Positions 7,355 through 14,950 of a stretch of DNA of 15,877 nt are shown here, piece by piece (position 1 is the stretch's first letter; each line of letters opens with the position of its first letter). The position numbers and the translations under genes are program-made. Where the stretch lies: NCBI GenBank assembly GCA_015493625.1, contig WGCT01000489.1, positions 1 through 15,877 of the forward strand. The letters are read 5' to 3'. This DNA is from Draconibacterium sp. Lineage in GTDB: Bacteria; Bacteroidota; Bacteroidia; Bacteroidales; Prolixibacteraceae. Under the pieces are notes generated by a model. It was not told where the DNA came from. It saw nothing but the letters and a program-made list of their open reading frames with translations, and searched no databases.

Positions 7355-7831
7355 ATGACTGAACAGGATAAACAATTTATGCAGGCAGCAATTCAACTTG
7401 CCGAAAAAGGAGTGGCAACAAATTCGGGAGGGCCATTTGGTGCAGTAGTTGTAAAAAACGGAGAGATAATTGGCCAAGGATACAACCGTGTTACGTCGTT
7501 AAACGACCCCACAGCTCATGCCGAAATTATTGCCATTCGCGACGCGTGCAAAAAACTAAACTCTTTTCAGTTAGAGGAATGTACAATTTACACATCGTGC
7601 GAACCCTGCCCAATGTGTTTAGGCGCCATTTATTGGGCACGTCCCCAAAAAGTTTTTTATGCCGGCACAAAAACAGATGCTGCTGCTTTTGGTTTCGACG
7701 ACCAGTTTATTTACGATGAATTAAAGCACAACATAAACAACCGCAAAATTATTTTCGAAAATATAAGTAGAGAAAAAGCAATTCCTGTTTTTAAAAAATG
7801 GGAAGCCAAAAGCGATAAAACAGAGTATTAA
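7355..7831 (+). CDS. guaD: Guanine deaminase (cytidine deaminase-fold nucleoside/nucleobase deaminase)
   Basis: A 158-residue zinc-dependent deaminase. It carries THE HAE motif at TAHAEIIAIR (H55 ligand, E57 proton shuttle) and the zinc cysteines C85 and C88 in SCEPCPMCLGAIYWARP. From memory it closely resembles Bacillus subtilis GuaD over the whole length, including GGPFGAVVVK near the N-terminus, TDAAAFGFDDQFIYDE, and a C-terminal tail ending in Tyr as in that enzyme, where the tail closes the partner's active site. It should convert guanine to xanthine and ammonia in purine salvage. TadA is a less likely alternative, because the FDDxFIY segment and tail fit GuaD better. An in-frame ATG at 7313 inside the lipoprotein gene was rejected, since homology begins at MTEQDKQFM. 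Confidence 0.9.
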   Translation: MTEQDKQFMQAAIQLAEKGVATNSGGPFGAVVVKNGEIIGQGYNRVTSLNDPTAHAEIIAIRDACKKLNSFQLEECTIYTSCEPCPMCLGAIYWARPQKVFYAGTKTDAAAFGFDDQFIYDELKHNINNRKIIFENISREKAIPVFKKWEAKSDKTEY

Positions 7832-7869
7832 TTTTTTTTCATTTCTTGTTGAAAAAAAATATCTGAAAA

Positions 7870-7897
7870 TTGATTGAGTAAAATTAGTTTAACTTTG
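7870..7897 (+). promoter_or_regulatory. Promoter of fabD
   Basis: TTG at 7870-7872 (-33) and TAACTTTG at 7890-7897 (-7, exact TAnnTTTG) are 17 bp apart, close to the Bacteroidota arrangement. Initiation a few bases downstream would leave a leader of about 15-20 nt before the ATG at 7922. Confidence 0.65.
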
Positions 7898-7921
7898 CCT
7901 TCAAACAATAAAACTGAAATT

Positions 7922-8809
7922 ATGAAGGCATTTGTATTTCCCGGACAGGGAGCGCAGTTCCCCGGAATGGGTGAAGATTTGTACAATAACTCTACCGAGG
8001 CAAAAGCACTTTTCGAAAAGGCAAATTCAATTCTTGGATTCAATATTACTAAAATTATGTTCGAAGGTTCGGTCGACGATTTAAAGGAGACTAAAGTTAC
8101 TCAACCTGCTATTTTTCTGCATTCGGTATTGCTGGCAAAAACAATTAAAAACTTTGCTCCCGACATGGTTGCCGGTCACTCGTTGGGCGAATTCTCGGCA
8201 TTGGTGGCAAACGGAACATTAACGTTTGAAGATGGGTTGAGATTGGTTGCAAAACGTGCAATGGCTATGCAGAAAGCGTGCGAAATTGCCCCTTCAACCA
8301 TGGCTGCAATTGTGGGACTGACCGACGACGTAGTGGAGGAAGTATGCAGCTCGATAGACGATGTTGTTGTACCTGCGAACTACAATTGTCCCGGACAATT
8401 AGTTATTTCGGGTTCGGTTTCGGGTATCGATAAAGCTTGCGATTTACTTACCGAAAAAGGGGCAAAACGTGCTATTAAACTGGTTGTTGGCGGAGCTTTT
8501 CATTCGCCATTTATGGAACCTGCCCGCGAAGAACTTGCAGCAGCAATCGAAACAACAACATTTGGCAATCCCATTTGCCCTGTTTATCAGAATGTAAATG
8601 CAAAACCGGTTAACAATCCTTCGGTAATTAAAGAAAACCTGATATCGCAATTAACCTCACCTGTTAAGTGGACACAAATAGTACAAAATATGATTGCTGA
8701 CGGCGCAACTTCGTTTACCGAGGTTGGCCCCGGAAAAGTTTTACAGGGACTGGTAAAAAAAGTTGACAGAAAAATGGAAACTACCGGAGTAAACAGTTAT
8801 CAGGCTTAA
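7922..8809 (+). CDS. fabD: Malonyl-CoA:ACP transacylase FabD
   Basis: A 295-residue cytoplasmic enzyme that moves malonyl from CoA to acyl carrier protein at the start of type II fatty acid synthesis. The N-terminal FPGQGAQFPGMG loop (6-17) forms the oxyanion hole. The nucleophile is S87 in GHSLGEFSAL, R112 binds the malonyl carboxylate, the catalytic His is H194 in GAFHSPFM, and Q275 in VLQGLVKK matches the conserved Gln. Length is a little under the usual 300-310. The frame opens at a TTG at 7874, but that lies upstream of the promoter's -7 element, so ATG at 7922, where homology begins, is the start. It stands alone here, away from other fab genes. Confidence 0.97.
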   Translation: MKAFVFPGQGAQFPGMGEDLYNNSTEAKALFEKANSILGFNITKIMFEGSVDDLKETKVTQPAIFLHSVLLAKTIKNFAPDMVAGHSLGEFSALVANGTLTFEDGLRLVAKRAMAMQKACEIAPSTMAAIVGLTDDVVEEVCSSIDDVVVPANYNCPGQLVISGSVSGIDKACDLLTEKGAKRAIKLVVGGAFHSPFMEPAREELAAAIETTTFGNPICPVYQNVNAKPVNNPSVIKENLISQLTSPVKWTQIVQNMIADGATSFTEVGPGKVLQGLVKKVDRKMETTGVNSYQA

Positions 8810-8873
8810 AAATAGCCGTTGAATAAATTTATCTATTGTTATTTTGTTTCCGCGAAAAAGAAAAAAAACGACT

Positions 8874-8880
8874 TATCTTG
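8874..8880 (+). promoter_or_regulatory. Weak -7-like element upstream of the Dcp gene
   Basis: TATCTTG followed by CACC resembles TAnnTTTG with one base missing. It is about 140 bp before the Dcp start, and no -33 is at proper spacing. Tentative. Confidence 0.3.
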
Positions 8881-8977
8881 CACCGCAAAATTTACATTAT
8901 ACTCAATAAGATGAAACATTCATGATAAAAGATTTCACACGCAGGAGCATGATTAAATTAAAGCACTAATTTTATCG

Positions 8978-9012
8978 TCTTGTGTCTTGGCTCTTGTATC
9001 TTGATTCTAAAT
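8978..9012 (+). repeat. Tandem heptanucleotide repeat (TCTTGNN)
   Basis: Four consecutive 7-bp units share TCTTG with a variable dinucleotide: TCTTGTG, TCTTGGC, TCTTGTA and TCTTGAT, plus a decayed fifth TCTAAAT. The array ends seven bases before the Dcp ATG, so it forms part of the 5' untranslated region. Confidence 0.8.
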
Positions 9013-9019
9013 TTTAAAC

Positions 9020-11134
9020 ATGAAAAAACTGTTAATTATAATTTTAGGTTTGGGAATGATGATTAGCTCGTGCCAAACACAAAAAGAAAAGAGGAATACT
9101 ATGGAAAATCCGTTTTTAAAAGAGTGGAAAACGCCTTTTGGAGTTCCACCGTTCGACCAAATTAAAATTGGCGATTATGTTCCTGCAACAAAAGAGGGTA
9201 TAAAGCAACACAATGCCGAAATAGATGCAATATTAAACAACGGCAACGCACCTACATTTGAGAATACAATTCTTGCATTCGATAAATCGGGCGATTTGTT
9301 AGATAAAGTAAACCATGTTTTCGAAGCGTTAAATAGTGCGGAAACAAACGATGAAATGCAGGATGTTGCACGCGAATTGTCGCCACTGAACACAAATCAC
9401 TGGAACAATATTTTAATGAATGCGAAGCTTTTTAAGCGGATAAAAGCAATTTACGACAAACGTAATGAGTTGGGATTAAACCACGAGCAGATTCGCGTTG
9501 TTGAGAAATATTACAGCGATTTTGAACGTAACGGGGCAAATTTATCGGCTGCCGACCAAAAAATTTTAAAAGAGATTAATGTAAAACTATCGGAACTTAC
9601 TTTACGATTTGGCGAAAATGTGTTAGCCGAAACCAATAAAAACTTCAAACTTGTAATTGACAATAAAGCTGACTTGGCCGGGTTACCCAACAATGTAATT
9701 GAAGGGGCAGTTGCCGCAGCAAAACGCACCCACAACGATGGGAAATGGGTGTTTACCCTTGCAAAGCCAAGTATGTTACCGTTTCTTCAGTTCTCGGAAA
9801 AAAGAGAGCTGCGCGAAAAATTGTATCGCGGTTATTTTATGCGCGGCGATAACGATAACGACAACGATAATAAAGCAATTATTCAGGAGATTGTGAAATT
9901 GCGCGACCAACGTGCAAAAATGCTTGGATTTGCAAATCATGCCAGTTATATAATTGACATTAACATGGCAAAAACACCTAAAGCAGTTACCGATTTTTTA
10001 ATGGAATTGTGGACCCCGTCGCTAAAAATGGCGAAGCAGGATGTAAAAGATATGCAGGCAATTATCGACCGCGAGGGCGGTAATTTTAAATTGGCATCGT
10101 GGGACTGGTGGTACTACGCTGAGAAGTTGCGCAAAGAGAAATTTGATTTTGACGAGGCGCAGTTAAAACCCTATTTCAGTTTGGAAAATGCAAAAAAAGG
10201 CATTTTTTATGTTGCCCAAAAATTGTACGGGTTAAAATTTATAAAACACAACGACCTTCCTGTTTATAACGAAGAAGTGGAAGCGTATGAAGTGCAGGAA
10301 GCCGACGGTTCGCTGTTGGGAATTTTATACATGGATTTTCATCCTCGTGCAGGGAAAAGTGTGGGTGCATGGTCAACCAGTTTTAGAGATGCCGCATACA
10401 AAGACGGGAAACGTGTACCTGCAATTGAGACTATTGTAATGAACTTTACACGGCCCACCGGCAATAGTCCGGCGCTATTAAGTTTCGACGAGGTTTCTAC
10501 CTTATTCCACGAGTTTGGTCACGCTTTACACGGGCTCTTTACCGATGGGCCATATGCCAGAACTGCCGGCAATGTTGCCCGCGACTTTGTGGAGTTGCCA
10601 TCGCAGTTTATGGAGAATTATGCCGCCGACCCTGAAGTGATGAAAGTTTATGCAAAACATTATAAAACCGGCAGCCCAATTCCCGATGAATTATTTGATA
10701 AACTGGAAAAAAGCGGAACATTTAATCAGGGATTTATTACCGGAGAATACGTTGCTGCAGCACTGCTCGACATGGACTATCATACACCCAAAAACCCAAA
10801 CATTAAAAATGTTCGTAAATTTGAAAAAGATGCCATGGATAAAATTGGTATTATTCCGGAATTTCTTCCCCGCTATCGGAGTACCTATTTCTCGCATATC
10901 TTTTCAGGAGGTTATTCGGCCGGTTACTACGTTTATATTTGGGCAGCTGTGTTAGACGCCGATGCTTTTAATGCTTTTAAACAAACCGGCAATATTTTCG
11001 ACCCGGGTTACGCTGCAAAATTCAGAACACTTCTTGCGAAAAGTGGCTCAGACGATGGAATGGTGGTTTATAAAAACTTTAGAGGACAAGAACCATCGAA
11101 AGACCCGCTATTAAAGAAACGGGGATTAAAATAA
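9020..11134 (+). CDS. dcp: Lipoprotein M3-family metallopeptidase, peptidyl-dipeptidase Dcp type
   Basis: A 704-residue zinc peptidase of family M3 (thimet oligopeptidase/Dcp), which removes C-terminal dipeptides from short peptides. The zinc site is HEFGH (H497, E498, H501) with third ligand E525 in ARDFVELPSQFMENY, the normal spacing. C-terminal family features include FSGGYSAGYYVYIWA and a substrate loop near PEFLPRYRSTYFSH. The N-terminus has a type II signal peptide with lipobox MISSC (Cys18), so it is envelope-anchored, as is common for Dcp homologues in Bacteroidota but unlike cytoplasmic E. coli Dcp. A hexanucleotide repeat encodes an Asn-Asp run within the RGDN motif region. A perfect terminator follows. 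A role in peptide nutrition is inferred from family and location. Confidence 0.95.
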   Translation: MKKLLIIILGLGMMISSCQTQKEKRNTMENPFLKEWKTPFGVPPFDQIKIGDYVPATKEGIKQHNAEIDAILNNGNAPTFENTILAFDKSGDLLDKVNHVFEALNSAETNDEMQDVARELSPLNTNHWNNILMNAKLFKRIKAIYDKRNELGLNHEQIRVVEKYYSDFERNGANLSAADQKILKEINVKLSELTLRFGENVLAETNKNFKLVIDNKADLAGLPNNVIEGAVAAAKRTHNDGKWVFTLAKPSMLPFLQFSEKRELREKLYRGYFMRGDNDNDNDNKAIIQEIVKLRDQRAKMLGFANHASYIIDINMAKTPKAVTDFLMELWTPSLKMAKQDVKDMQAIIDREGGNFKLASWDWWYYAEKLRKEKFDFDEAQLKPYFSLENAKKGIFYVAQKLYGLKFIKHNDLPVYNEEVEAYEVQEADGSLLGILYMDFHPRAGKSVGAWSTSFRDAAYKDGKRVPAIETIVMNFTRPTGNSPALLSFDEVSTLFHEFGHALHGLFTDGPYARTAGNVARDFVELPSQFMENYAADPEVMKVYAKHYKTGSPIPDELFDKLEKSGTFNQGFITGEYVAAALLDMDYHTPKNPNIKNVRKFEKDAMDKIGIIPEFLPRYRSTYFSHIFSGGYSAGYYVYIWAAVLDADAFNAFKQTGNIFDPGYAAKFRTLLAKSGSDDGMVVYKNFRGQEPSKDPLLKKRGLK
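9848..9871 (+). repeat. Hexanucleotide repeat inside dcp
   Basis: GATAAC, GATAAC, GACAAC and GATAAT lie in tandem and encode (Asp-Asn)4. The phase is six, so copy-number change would keep the frame. M3 peptidases commonly have an RGDN-type acidic/Asn-rich loop here, so it is probably tolerated expansion. Confidence 0.6.
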
Positions 11135-11152
11135 CAGACAAAACATTAAATT

Positions 11153-11182
11153 AAAGGGCTACTTAAGTAGCCCTTTTTTTTT
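11153..11182 (+). terminator. Intrinsic terminator after dcp
   Basis: AAAGGGCTACTT and AAGTAGCCCTTT form a perfect 24-nt palindrome (11153-11176), running into a T-tract that extends to 11182. Confidence 0.93.
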
Positions 11183-11201
11183 CTTTACTTTTTTGGATAT
11201 A

Positions 11202-11228
11202 TGTTGCAAAACATTATGTTATACAACA
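11202..11228 (+). promoter_or_regulatory. Tandem TGTT-N4-AACA dyads, candidate operator of the hydrogenase operon
   Basis: TGTTGCAAAACA (11202-11213) and TGTTATACAACA (11217-11228) share the pattern TGTT-N4-AACA with starts 15 bp apart. They end six bases before the -33 TTG of the operon promoter, a position suited to an activator or repressor. The spacing within each dyad differs from the Rex and FNR consensus as I know them. The regulator is unknown. Confidence 0.35.
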
Positions 11229-11234
11229 ATTTTA

Positions 11235-11266
11235 TTGCTTTTTACCCTGTTTCTATCGTATTTTTG
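11235..11266 (+). promoter_or_regulatory. Promoter of the hydrogenase operon
   Basis: TATTTTTG at 11259-11266 is an exact TAnnTTTG, with TTG at 11235-11237 as -33 (21-bp spacer). It lies beyond the dcp terminator. The implied 5' untranslated region is about 115 nt, long for this window, and contains a short CCGG...CCGG inverted repeat at 11318-11331. Confidence 0.6.
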
Positions 11267-11387
11267 AAGTGCAACCGATTTAAGTTTATTATTAAAAATA
11301 AACAAACAACTACTGATCCGGCCTTAACCGGCGCTCTGTTTTTATATTAAAAAATATTAACCGATTTATAACTCATTACTCTATTCT

Positions 11388-11864
11388 ATGGATTCCATTC
11401 AATCTTTAATAAAATCCCTTGCCAATGAGTATGGGAGAAAAAGAGAAAGTTTACTGCCTATTATGCAGGCAGTTGTTGATCGCGAGAAATTTCTGTCGGA
11501 GTATTCGATGGTAGAAATTGCCCGCGAAATTGATGTCCCCGCAGCAGAAGTTTTTGGTACAGCTACCTTTTACTCTTTTATTGAAACAAAGCCTACCGGC
11601 CGGTACATTATTCGTATTTGCAAAACCATTACTTGTGCTATGAAAGGGAAAAACCAGGTATTGTTTGCAATACAAGACATGCTAAAAATAAAACTGGGAG
11701 AAACCACTCCCGACAAACGTTTTTCTCTTTTAGAAACAAACTGCCTCGGGTGGTGCCACAAAGCTCCGGCAATGCTTATTAATAACGAAATTTACACCGA
11801 GCTAACTCCCGAGAAAATACGCGAGATTCTTACAAATTACATGAAAAAGAACGGTGAAAATTAA
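11388..11864 (+). CDS. hydC: NuoE-like [2Fe-2S] subunit of NAD-linked [FeFe]-hydrogenase
   Basis: A 158-residue thioredoxin-like ferredoxin of the NuoE/HndA/HydC family. An N-terminal helical bundle (1-65, with the family segment VPAAEVFGTATFYSFI) precedes the [2Fe-2S] fold. The four ligands are visible: C78 and C83 (ICKTITC) and C119 and C123 (TNCLGWC), the expected C-x4-C and C-x3-C pairs. It relays electrons next to the NADH/FMN site of the NuoF-like subunit. It is first in a three-gene operon, 12 bp before the NuoF-like gene. Complex I is an alternative assignment, but no other nuo genes follow and the third gene encodes a hydrogenase. Confidence 0.9.
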   Translation: MDSIQSLIKSLANEYGRKRESLLPIMQAVVDREKFLSEYSMVEIAREIDVPAAEVFGTATFYSFIETKPTGRYIIRICKTITCAMKGKNQVLFAIQDMLKIKLGETTPDKRFSLLETNCLGWCHKAPAMLINNEIYTELTPEKIREILTNYMKKNGEN

Positions 11865-11876
11865 TCCAAGAGTGCC

Positions 11877-13061
11877 ATGACAAATTCACATCAACTAAAA
11901 CGGGTAGATTTTATATTTCGCAACGAAAACGACTGGGAAAAAGTTCTGTCGTCGACCTTAAAAAGAAAACCGGCAGAGTTAATAAACGAACTTATAAGTT
12001 CTGAATTAAAAGGGCGTGGAGGAGCCGGGTTCCCTACCGGATTAAAATGGAAGCTCACTTCGGAAGAGAAATCGGAAGAAAAAACTATTATTTGCAATGC
12101 CGATGAAGGCGAACCCGGAACATTTAAAGACCGCGAGATACTATCGAAAGTACCCTGCAAAGTACTTACTGCAATGGCAGTTTGCGGCCATGTAATTGGG
12201 GCAAAAAAAGGTTTTATTTATTTGCGTGGCGAATATAAATATCTCGAACCCGAATTAAAAAAAGCTATCGACGAATTCGAATATTACTGTAAAGAAATTG
12301 ATTTCGATTTCTCGATTTCGATATTTATGGGGAGTGGTGCATACATTTGTGGCGAAGAGACAGCACTGTTAGAATCGATGGAAGGGCGACGCGGTGAGCC
12401 TCGAAACAAGCCACCATTCCCGTCGCAACACGGTTATTTGGGAAAGCCAACCGTAGTAAATAATGTTGAAACATTGGTGCATGCATTTACAATTTTTAAG
12501 TACGGTGCCAAAAAGTTTTACGATTTGGGCGTTCAGTATTCGCGTGGAACGAAACTGTTTTCGGTATCGGGCGACACGCCCAAACCGGGAATATATGAGC
12601 TGGAACTGGGAATGAGTTTGCAGGATTTTGTTTACGAATTTGGCGATGGCGACACAAAAGCCGTTCAGGTTGGAGGTGCTTCCGGCTTTCTTGTTCCGCG
12701 TAAAAAGTTTAAAGATGCAGCCATCGGGTTTAAAGGAAAACTAACCGGAATTTCGCTGCCAACAGGTGGCTCAATGATGCTCTTTAACAGCTCGCGATCT
12801 ATGTTTAATGTGCTCGATAACTACCTCGAATTCTTTAGCGAAGAGTCGTGCGGACAATGTACTCCGTGCCGGGTTGGATGCCAGCAACTTTTACTTGGAA
12901 TAAAAGCAGTTAAAAGAGGAGATAAACCGGCAGTATATCTCGATAAATTAATGCGCCTGACTGAAACAATGCAACTAACAGCTAAATGTGGACTGGGACA
13001 ATCTGTGGCAAATTCCTTCTCCTCAATAGTCGAGAACTTTCGCGAAGAGATGATTTATTAA
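11877..13061 (+). CDS. hydB: NuoF-like NADH/FMN subunit of [FeFe]-hydrogenase, short form
   Basis: A 394-residue flavoprotein that exchanges electrons with NAD(H). GRGGAGFPTGLKW (47-59) is the glycine-rich NADH/FMN segment, ICNADEGEPGTFKDRE (72-87) and GAYICGEETALLESMEGRRG (154-173) are FMN-site signatures, and PTVVNNVETL follows. The C-terminal cluster domain has SCGQCTPC with C325, C328 and C331 plus C371, ligating one [4Fe-4S]. It begins and ends at the NuoF core. Bifurcating HydB proteins (about 600 residues, for example Thermotoga maritima) add an N-terminal [2Fe-2S] and a C-terminal two-[4Fe-4S] domain; both are absent here and there is no room for them between the adjacent genes. NADH binding is confident; the capacity for ferredoxin bifurcation is doubtful. 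Confidence 0.92.
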   Translation: MTNSHQLKRVDFIFRNENDWEKVLSSTLKRKPAELINELISSELKGRGGAGFPTGLKWKLTSEEKSEEKTIICNADEGEPGTFKDREILSKVPCKVLTAMAVCGHVIGAKKGFIYLRGEYKYLEPELKKAIDEFEYYCKEIDFDFSISIFMGSGAYICGEETALLESMEGRRGEPRNKPPFPSQHGYLGKPTVVNNVETLVHAFTIFKYGAKKFYDLGVQYSRGTKLFSVSGDTPKPGIYELELGMSLQDFVYEFGDGDTKAVQVGGASGFLVPRKKFKDAAIGFKGKLTGISLPTGGSMMLFNSSRSMFNVLDNYLEFFSEESCGQCTPCRVGCQQLLLGIKAVKRGDKPAVYLDKLMRLTETMQLTAKCGLGQSVANSFSSIVENFREEMIY

Positions 13062-13078
13062 CTTCAATAAAATTTGAA

Positions 13079-14869
13079 ATGACAACTAAAATAAACATAT
13101 CGATAAATGGGTTCCCCGTAAAAATTGAGAAGGGAAAAACAATATTAGAAGCAGCAAAAGAGGAAGGAATAACTATCCCCACTCTTTGTTATCATAAAGA
13201 TTTATGTGTTGCAGGAAATTGCCGGGTTTGTGTGGTTGAAGTTGCCGGACAACGCCGGCTTTCGGCAGCCTGTGCAACGCCGTGCGACGAGGGAATGGAG
13301 ATTTTAACAAACAGTTTAAAAGTGAGGAATTCCAGAAAGCATATTATTGAACTCCTTTTGGCCGAACACAATGCCGACTGCACAAAATGTTACCGAAACG
13401 GAAATTGTGAACTACAAGAACTTGCTTCGGAATATAAAATTATGACGCAAGATTTTATCGAACTTGTTCCGTTAAAAACCTATTCAATCGATATGTATTC
13501 GCCTTCAATTATTAAAGACGACAGTAAATGTATTCGCTGCCAGCGTTGTGTACGAACCTGTGCCGAGTTGCAGGGAGTAAATGCGCTAACTGTTGCACAC
13601 AAAGGCAATAAAATGAAGATTACCACTTTTTTTGAAAAACATATGCGCGATGTGGTTTGTACCAATTGCGGACAGTGTGTAAATCACTGTCCAACCGGTG
13701 CGCTGGTCGAAAAAAATTATATCGAAGAGGTTTGGGAAGCCATTGCAAATCCGAACAAACATGTTGTCGTTCAAACAGCGCCGGCCGTCCGTGTCGGGCT
13801 GGGCGAAGAGCTGGGGCTGGAACCGGGTACACGCGTAACCGGGAAAATGGTTGCCGCATTAAAACGACTCGGTTTCGACTCGGTACTCGATACCGATTTT
13901 ACTGCCGACCTTACCATTGTTGAAGAGGGAACCGAACTTTTAACCCGTTTAAAAAGAGCACTGGTTGATAAAGACGAAACCGTTTCGCTACCTATGGCAA
14001 CATCGTGTTCGCCGGGCTGGATAAAGTATATCGAGCACATGTTTCCCGAGTACCTCGATAATCTTTCAACATGCAAGTCGCCGCAACAGATGTTTGGCGC
14101 GCTGGCAAAAACCTATTATGCGAAAGCCCGTAATATTGAACCCGACAAAATTGTATCGGTTTCAATTATGCCGTGTACCGCTAAAAAGTTCGAAGCTTTC
14201 CGCCCCGAGATGCACGATAGTGGATACCGCGATGTTGATTATGTTTTAACAACGCGCGAGTTGGCCATTCTAATTAAACAAGCCGGACTCGATTTCGACA
14301 AAATTGAGCCGGTAAAATACGACCGGTTAATGGGCGATTCGACCGGCGCCGGAGTTATTTTCGGAGCCACTGGCGGAGTAATGGAAGCTGCTTTACGAAC
14401 TGCCTACGAAATTATTACAGGGAGAGAAGTGCCGTTTAAAAATCTTAATATTGAACCTGTACGTGGAATGGAAGGTGTACGCGAGGCAACCATTAAAATT
14501 GAAAATCCAGTAAAAGAGTGGGCTTTTTTAGATGGTGTTGAGCTGAAATGTGCAGTTGCCCACGGTTTGGTAAATGCAAAAAAAGTAATGGAGGCAATAA
14601 AAAGTGGAAAAGCAAATTACCACTTTATTGAGTTTATGGCATGCCCCGGTGGATGTTTGGGCGGCGGAGGCCAGCCCATTCCAACCAATGCAGAAATACG
14701 GCAACGGCGTGCCGAAGCAATTTATGCCGAAGATAGAGACTTGCCAATTCGTAAATCGCACGAAAACCCGGAAGTAATTAAACTTTATAAAGATTTCCTG
14801 ATTGAACCGCTGGGTGCTAAATCGCATCACCTGTTGCATACAAAATACACCAAACGCAATCGGTATTAG
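13079..14869 (+). CDS. hydA: [FeFe]-hydrogenase catalytic subunit, M3-type (HydA/HndD-like)
   Basis: A 596-residue hydrogenase. Domains in order: N-terminal [2Fe-2S] domain (about 1-80; C37, C48, C51, C65), His-Cys3 [4Fe-4S] domain (H97, C101, C104, C110), a two-[4Fe-4S] ferredoxin domain (C151/154/157/161 and C194/197/200/204), then the H-cluster domain. Its signatures are TSCSPGW (308-314), MPCTAKKFE (364-372) and FMACPGGCLGGGGQP (519-533), giving H-cluster ligands C366, C522 and C526. The proton-path positions E283, E286, S330 and C310 are retained by alignment from memory to Clostridium pasteurianum CpI. The C-terminal SHHLLHT tail fits NAD(P)-linked HndD types. ATG at 13079 is chosen over an upstream start at 12986 that would overlap hydB. 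A hairpin terminator follows. Maturases are not in the window. Confidence 0.95.
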   Translation: MTTKINISINGFPVKIEKGKTILEAAKEEGITIPTLCYHKDLCVAGNCRVCVVEVAGQRRLSAACATPCDEGMEILTNSLKVRNSRKHIIELLLAEHNADCTKCYRNGNCELQELASEYKIMTQDFIELVPLKTYSIDMYSPSIIKDDSKCIRCQRCVRTCAELQGVNALTVAHKGNKMKITTFFEKHMRDVVCTNCGQCVNHCPTGALVEKNYIEEVWEAIANPNKHVVVQTAPAVRVGLGEELGLEPGTRVTGKMVAALKRLGFDSVLDTDFTADLTIVEEGTELLTRLKRALVDKDETVSLPMATSCSPGWIKYIEHMFPEYLDNLSTCKSPQQMFGALAKTYYAKARNIEPDKIVSVSIMPCTAKKFEAFRPEMHDSGYRDVDYVLTTRELAILIKQAGLDFDKIEPVKYDRLMGDSTGAGVIFGATGGVMEAALRTAYEIITGREVPFKNLNIEPVRGMEGVREATIKIENPVKEWAFLDGVELKCAVAHGLVNAKKVMEAIKSGKANYHFIEFMACPGGCLGGGGQPIPTNAEIRQRRAEAIYAEDRDLPIRKSHENPEVIKLYKDFLIEPLGAKSHHLLHTKYTKRNRY

Positions 14870-14885
14870 CTCTGCTCTTTCTAAT

Positions 14886-14924
14886 AAAATTCCTCACTAA
14901 TTTCTAACAATAGAGAGGAATTTT
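14886..14924 (+). terminator. Probable terminator of the hydrogenase operon
   Basis: AAAATTCCTC (14886-14895) pairs perfectly with GAGGAATTTT (14915-14924), a 10-bp stem with a 19-nt loop just after hydA. The T-tract is short (four T, then AATTTA), so it is weaker than the other terminators here. Confidence 0.6.
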
Positions 14925-14950
14925 AATTTACTCAAACTAATTAGTGTTTC

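Noticed and set aside
7874..7921. TTG start for fabD at 7874
   Set aside because: It lies upstream of the -7 promoter element, and the FabD N-terminus (MKAFVFPGQG) begins at ATG 7922.
8922..8969. Fifteen-codon frame upstream of dcp as a leader peptide
   Set aside because: No run of regulatory codons, no attenuator hairpin after it, and no ribosome site; likely chance.
11202..11228. Rex or FNR binding site before the hydrogenase operon
   Set aside because: The dyads have four bases between TGTT and AACA, which does not fit the Rex (TTGTTAA-type arms) or FNR (TTGAT-N4-ATCAA) consensus; kept only as an unassigned operator.
11318..11331. CCGG-CCTTAA-CCGG hairpin as an attenuator or riboswitch
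   Set aside because: Only a 4-bp stem with no alternative structure visible; too weak to call.
12986..13078. Upstream extension of hydA starting at 12986
   Set aside because: It would overlap the last 76 bases of hydB, and the added residues are unlike any hydrogenase N-terminus; the [2Fe-2S] domain begins right after ATG 13079.
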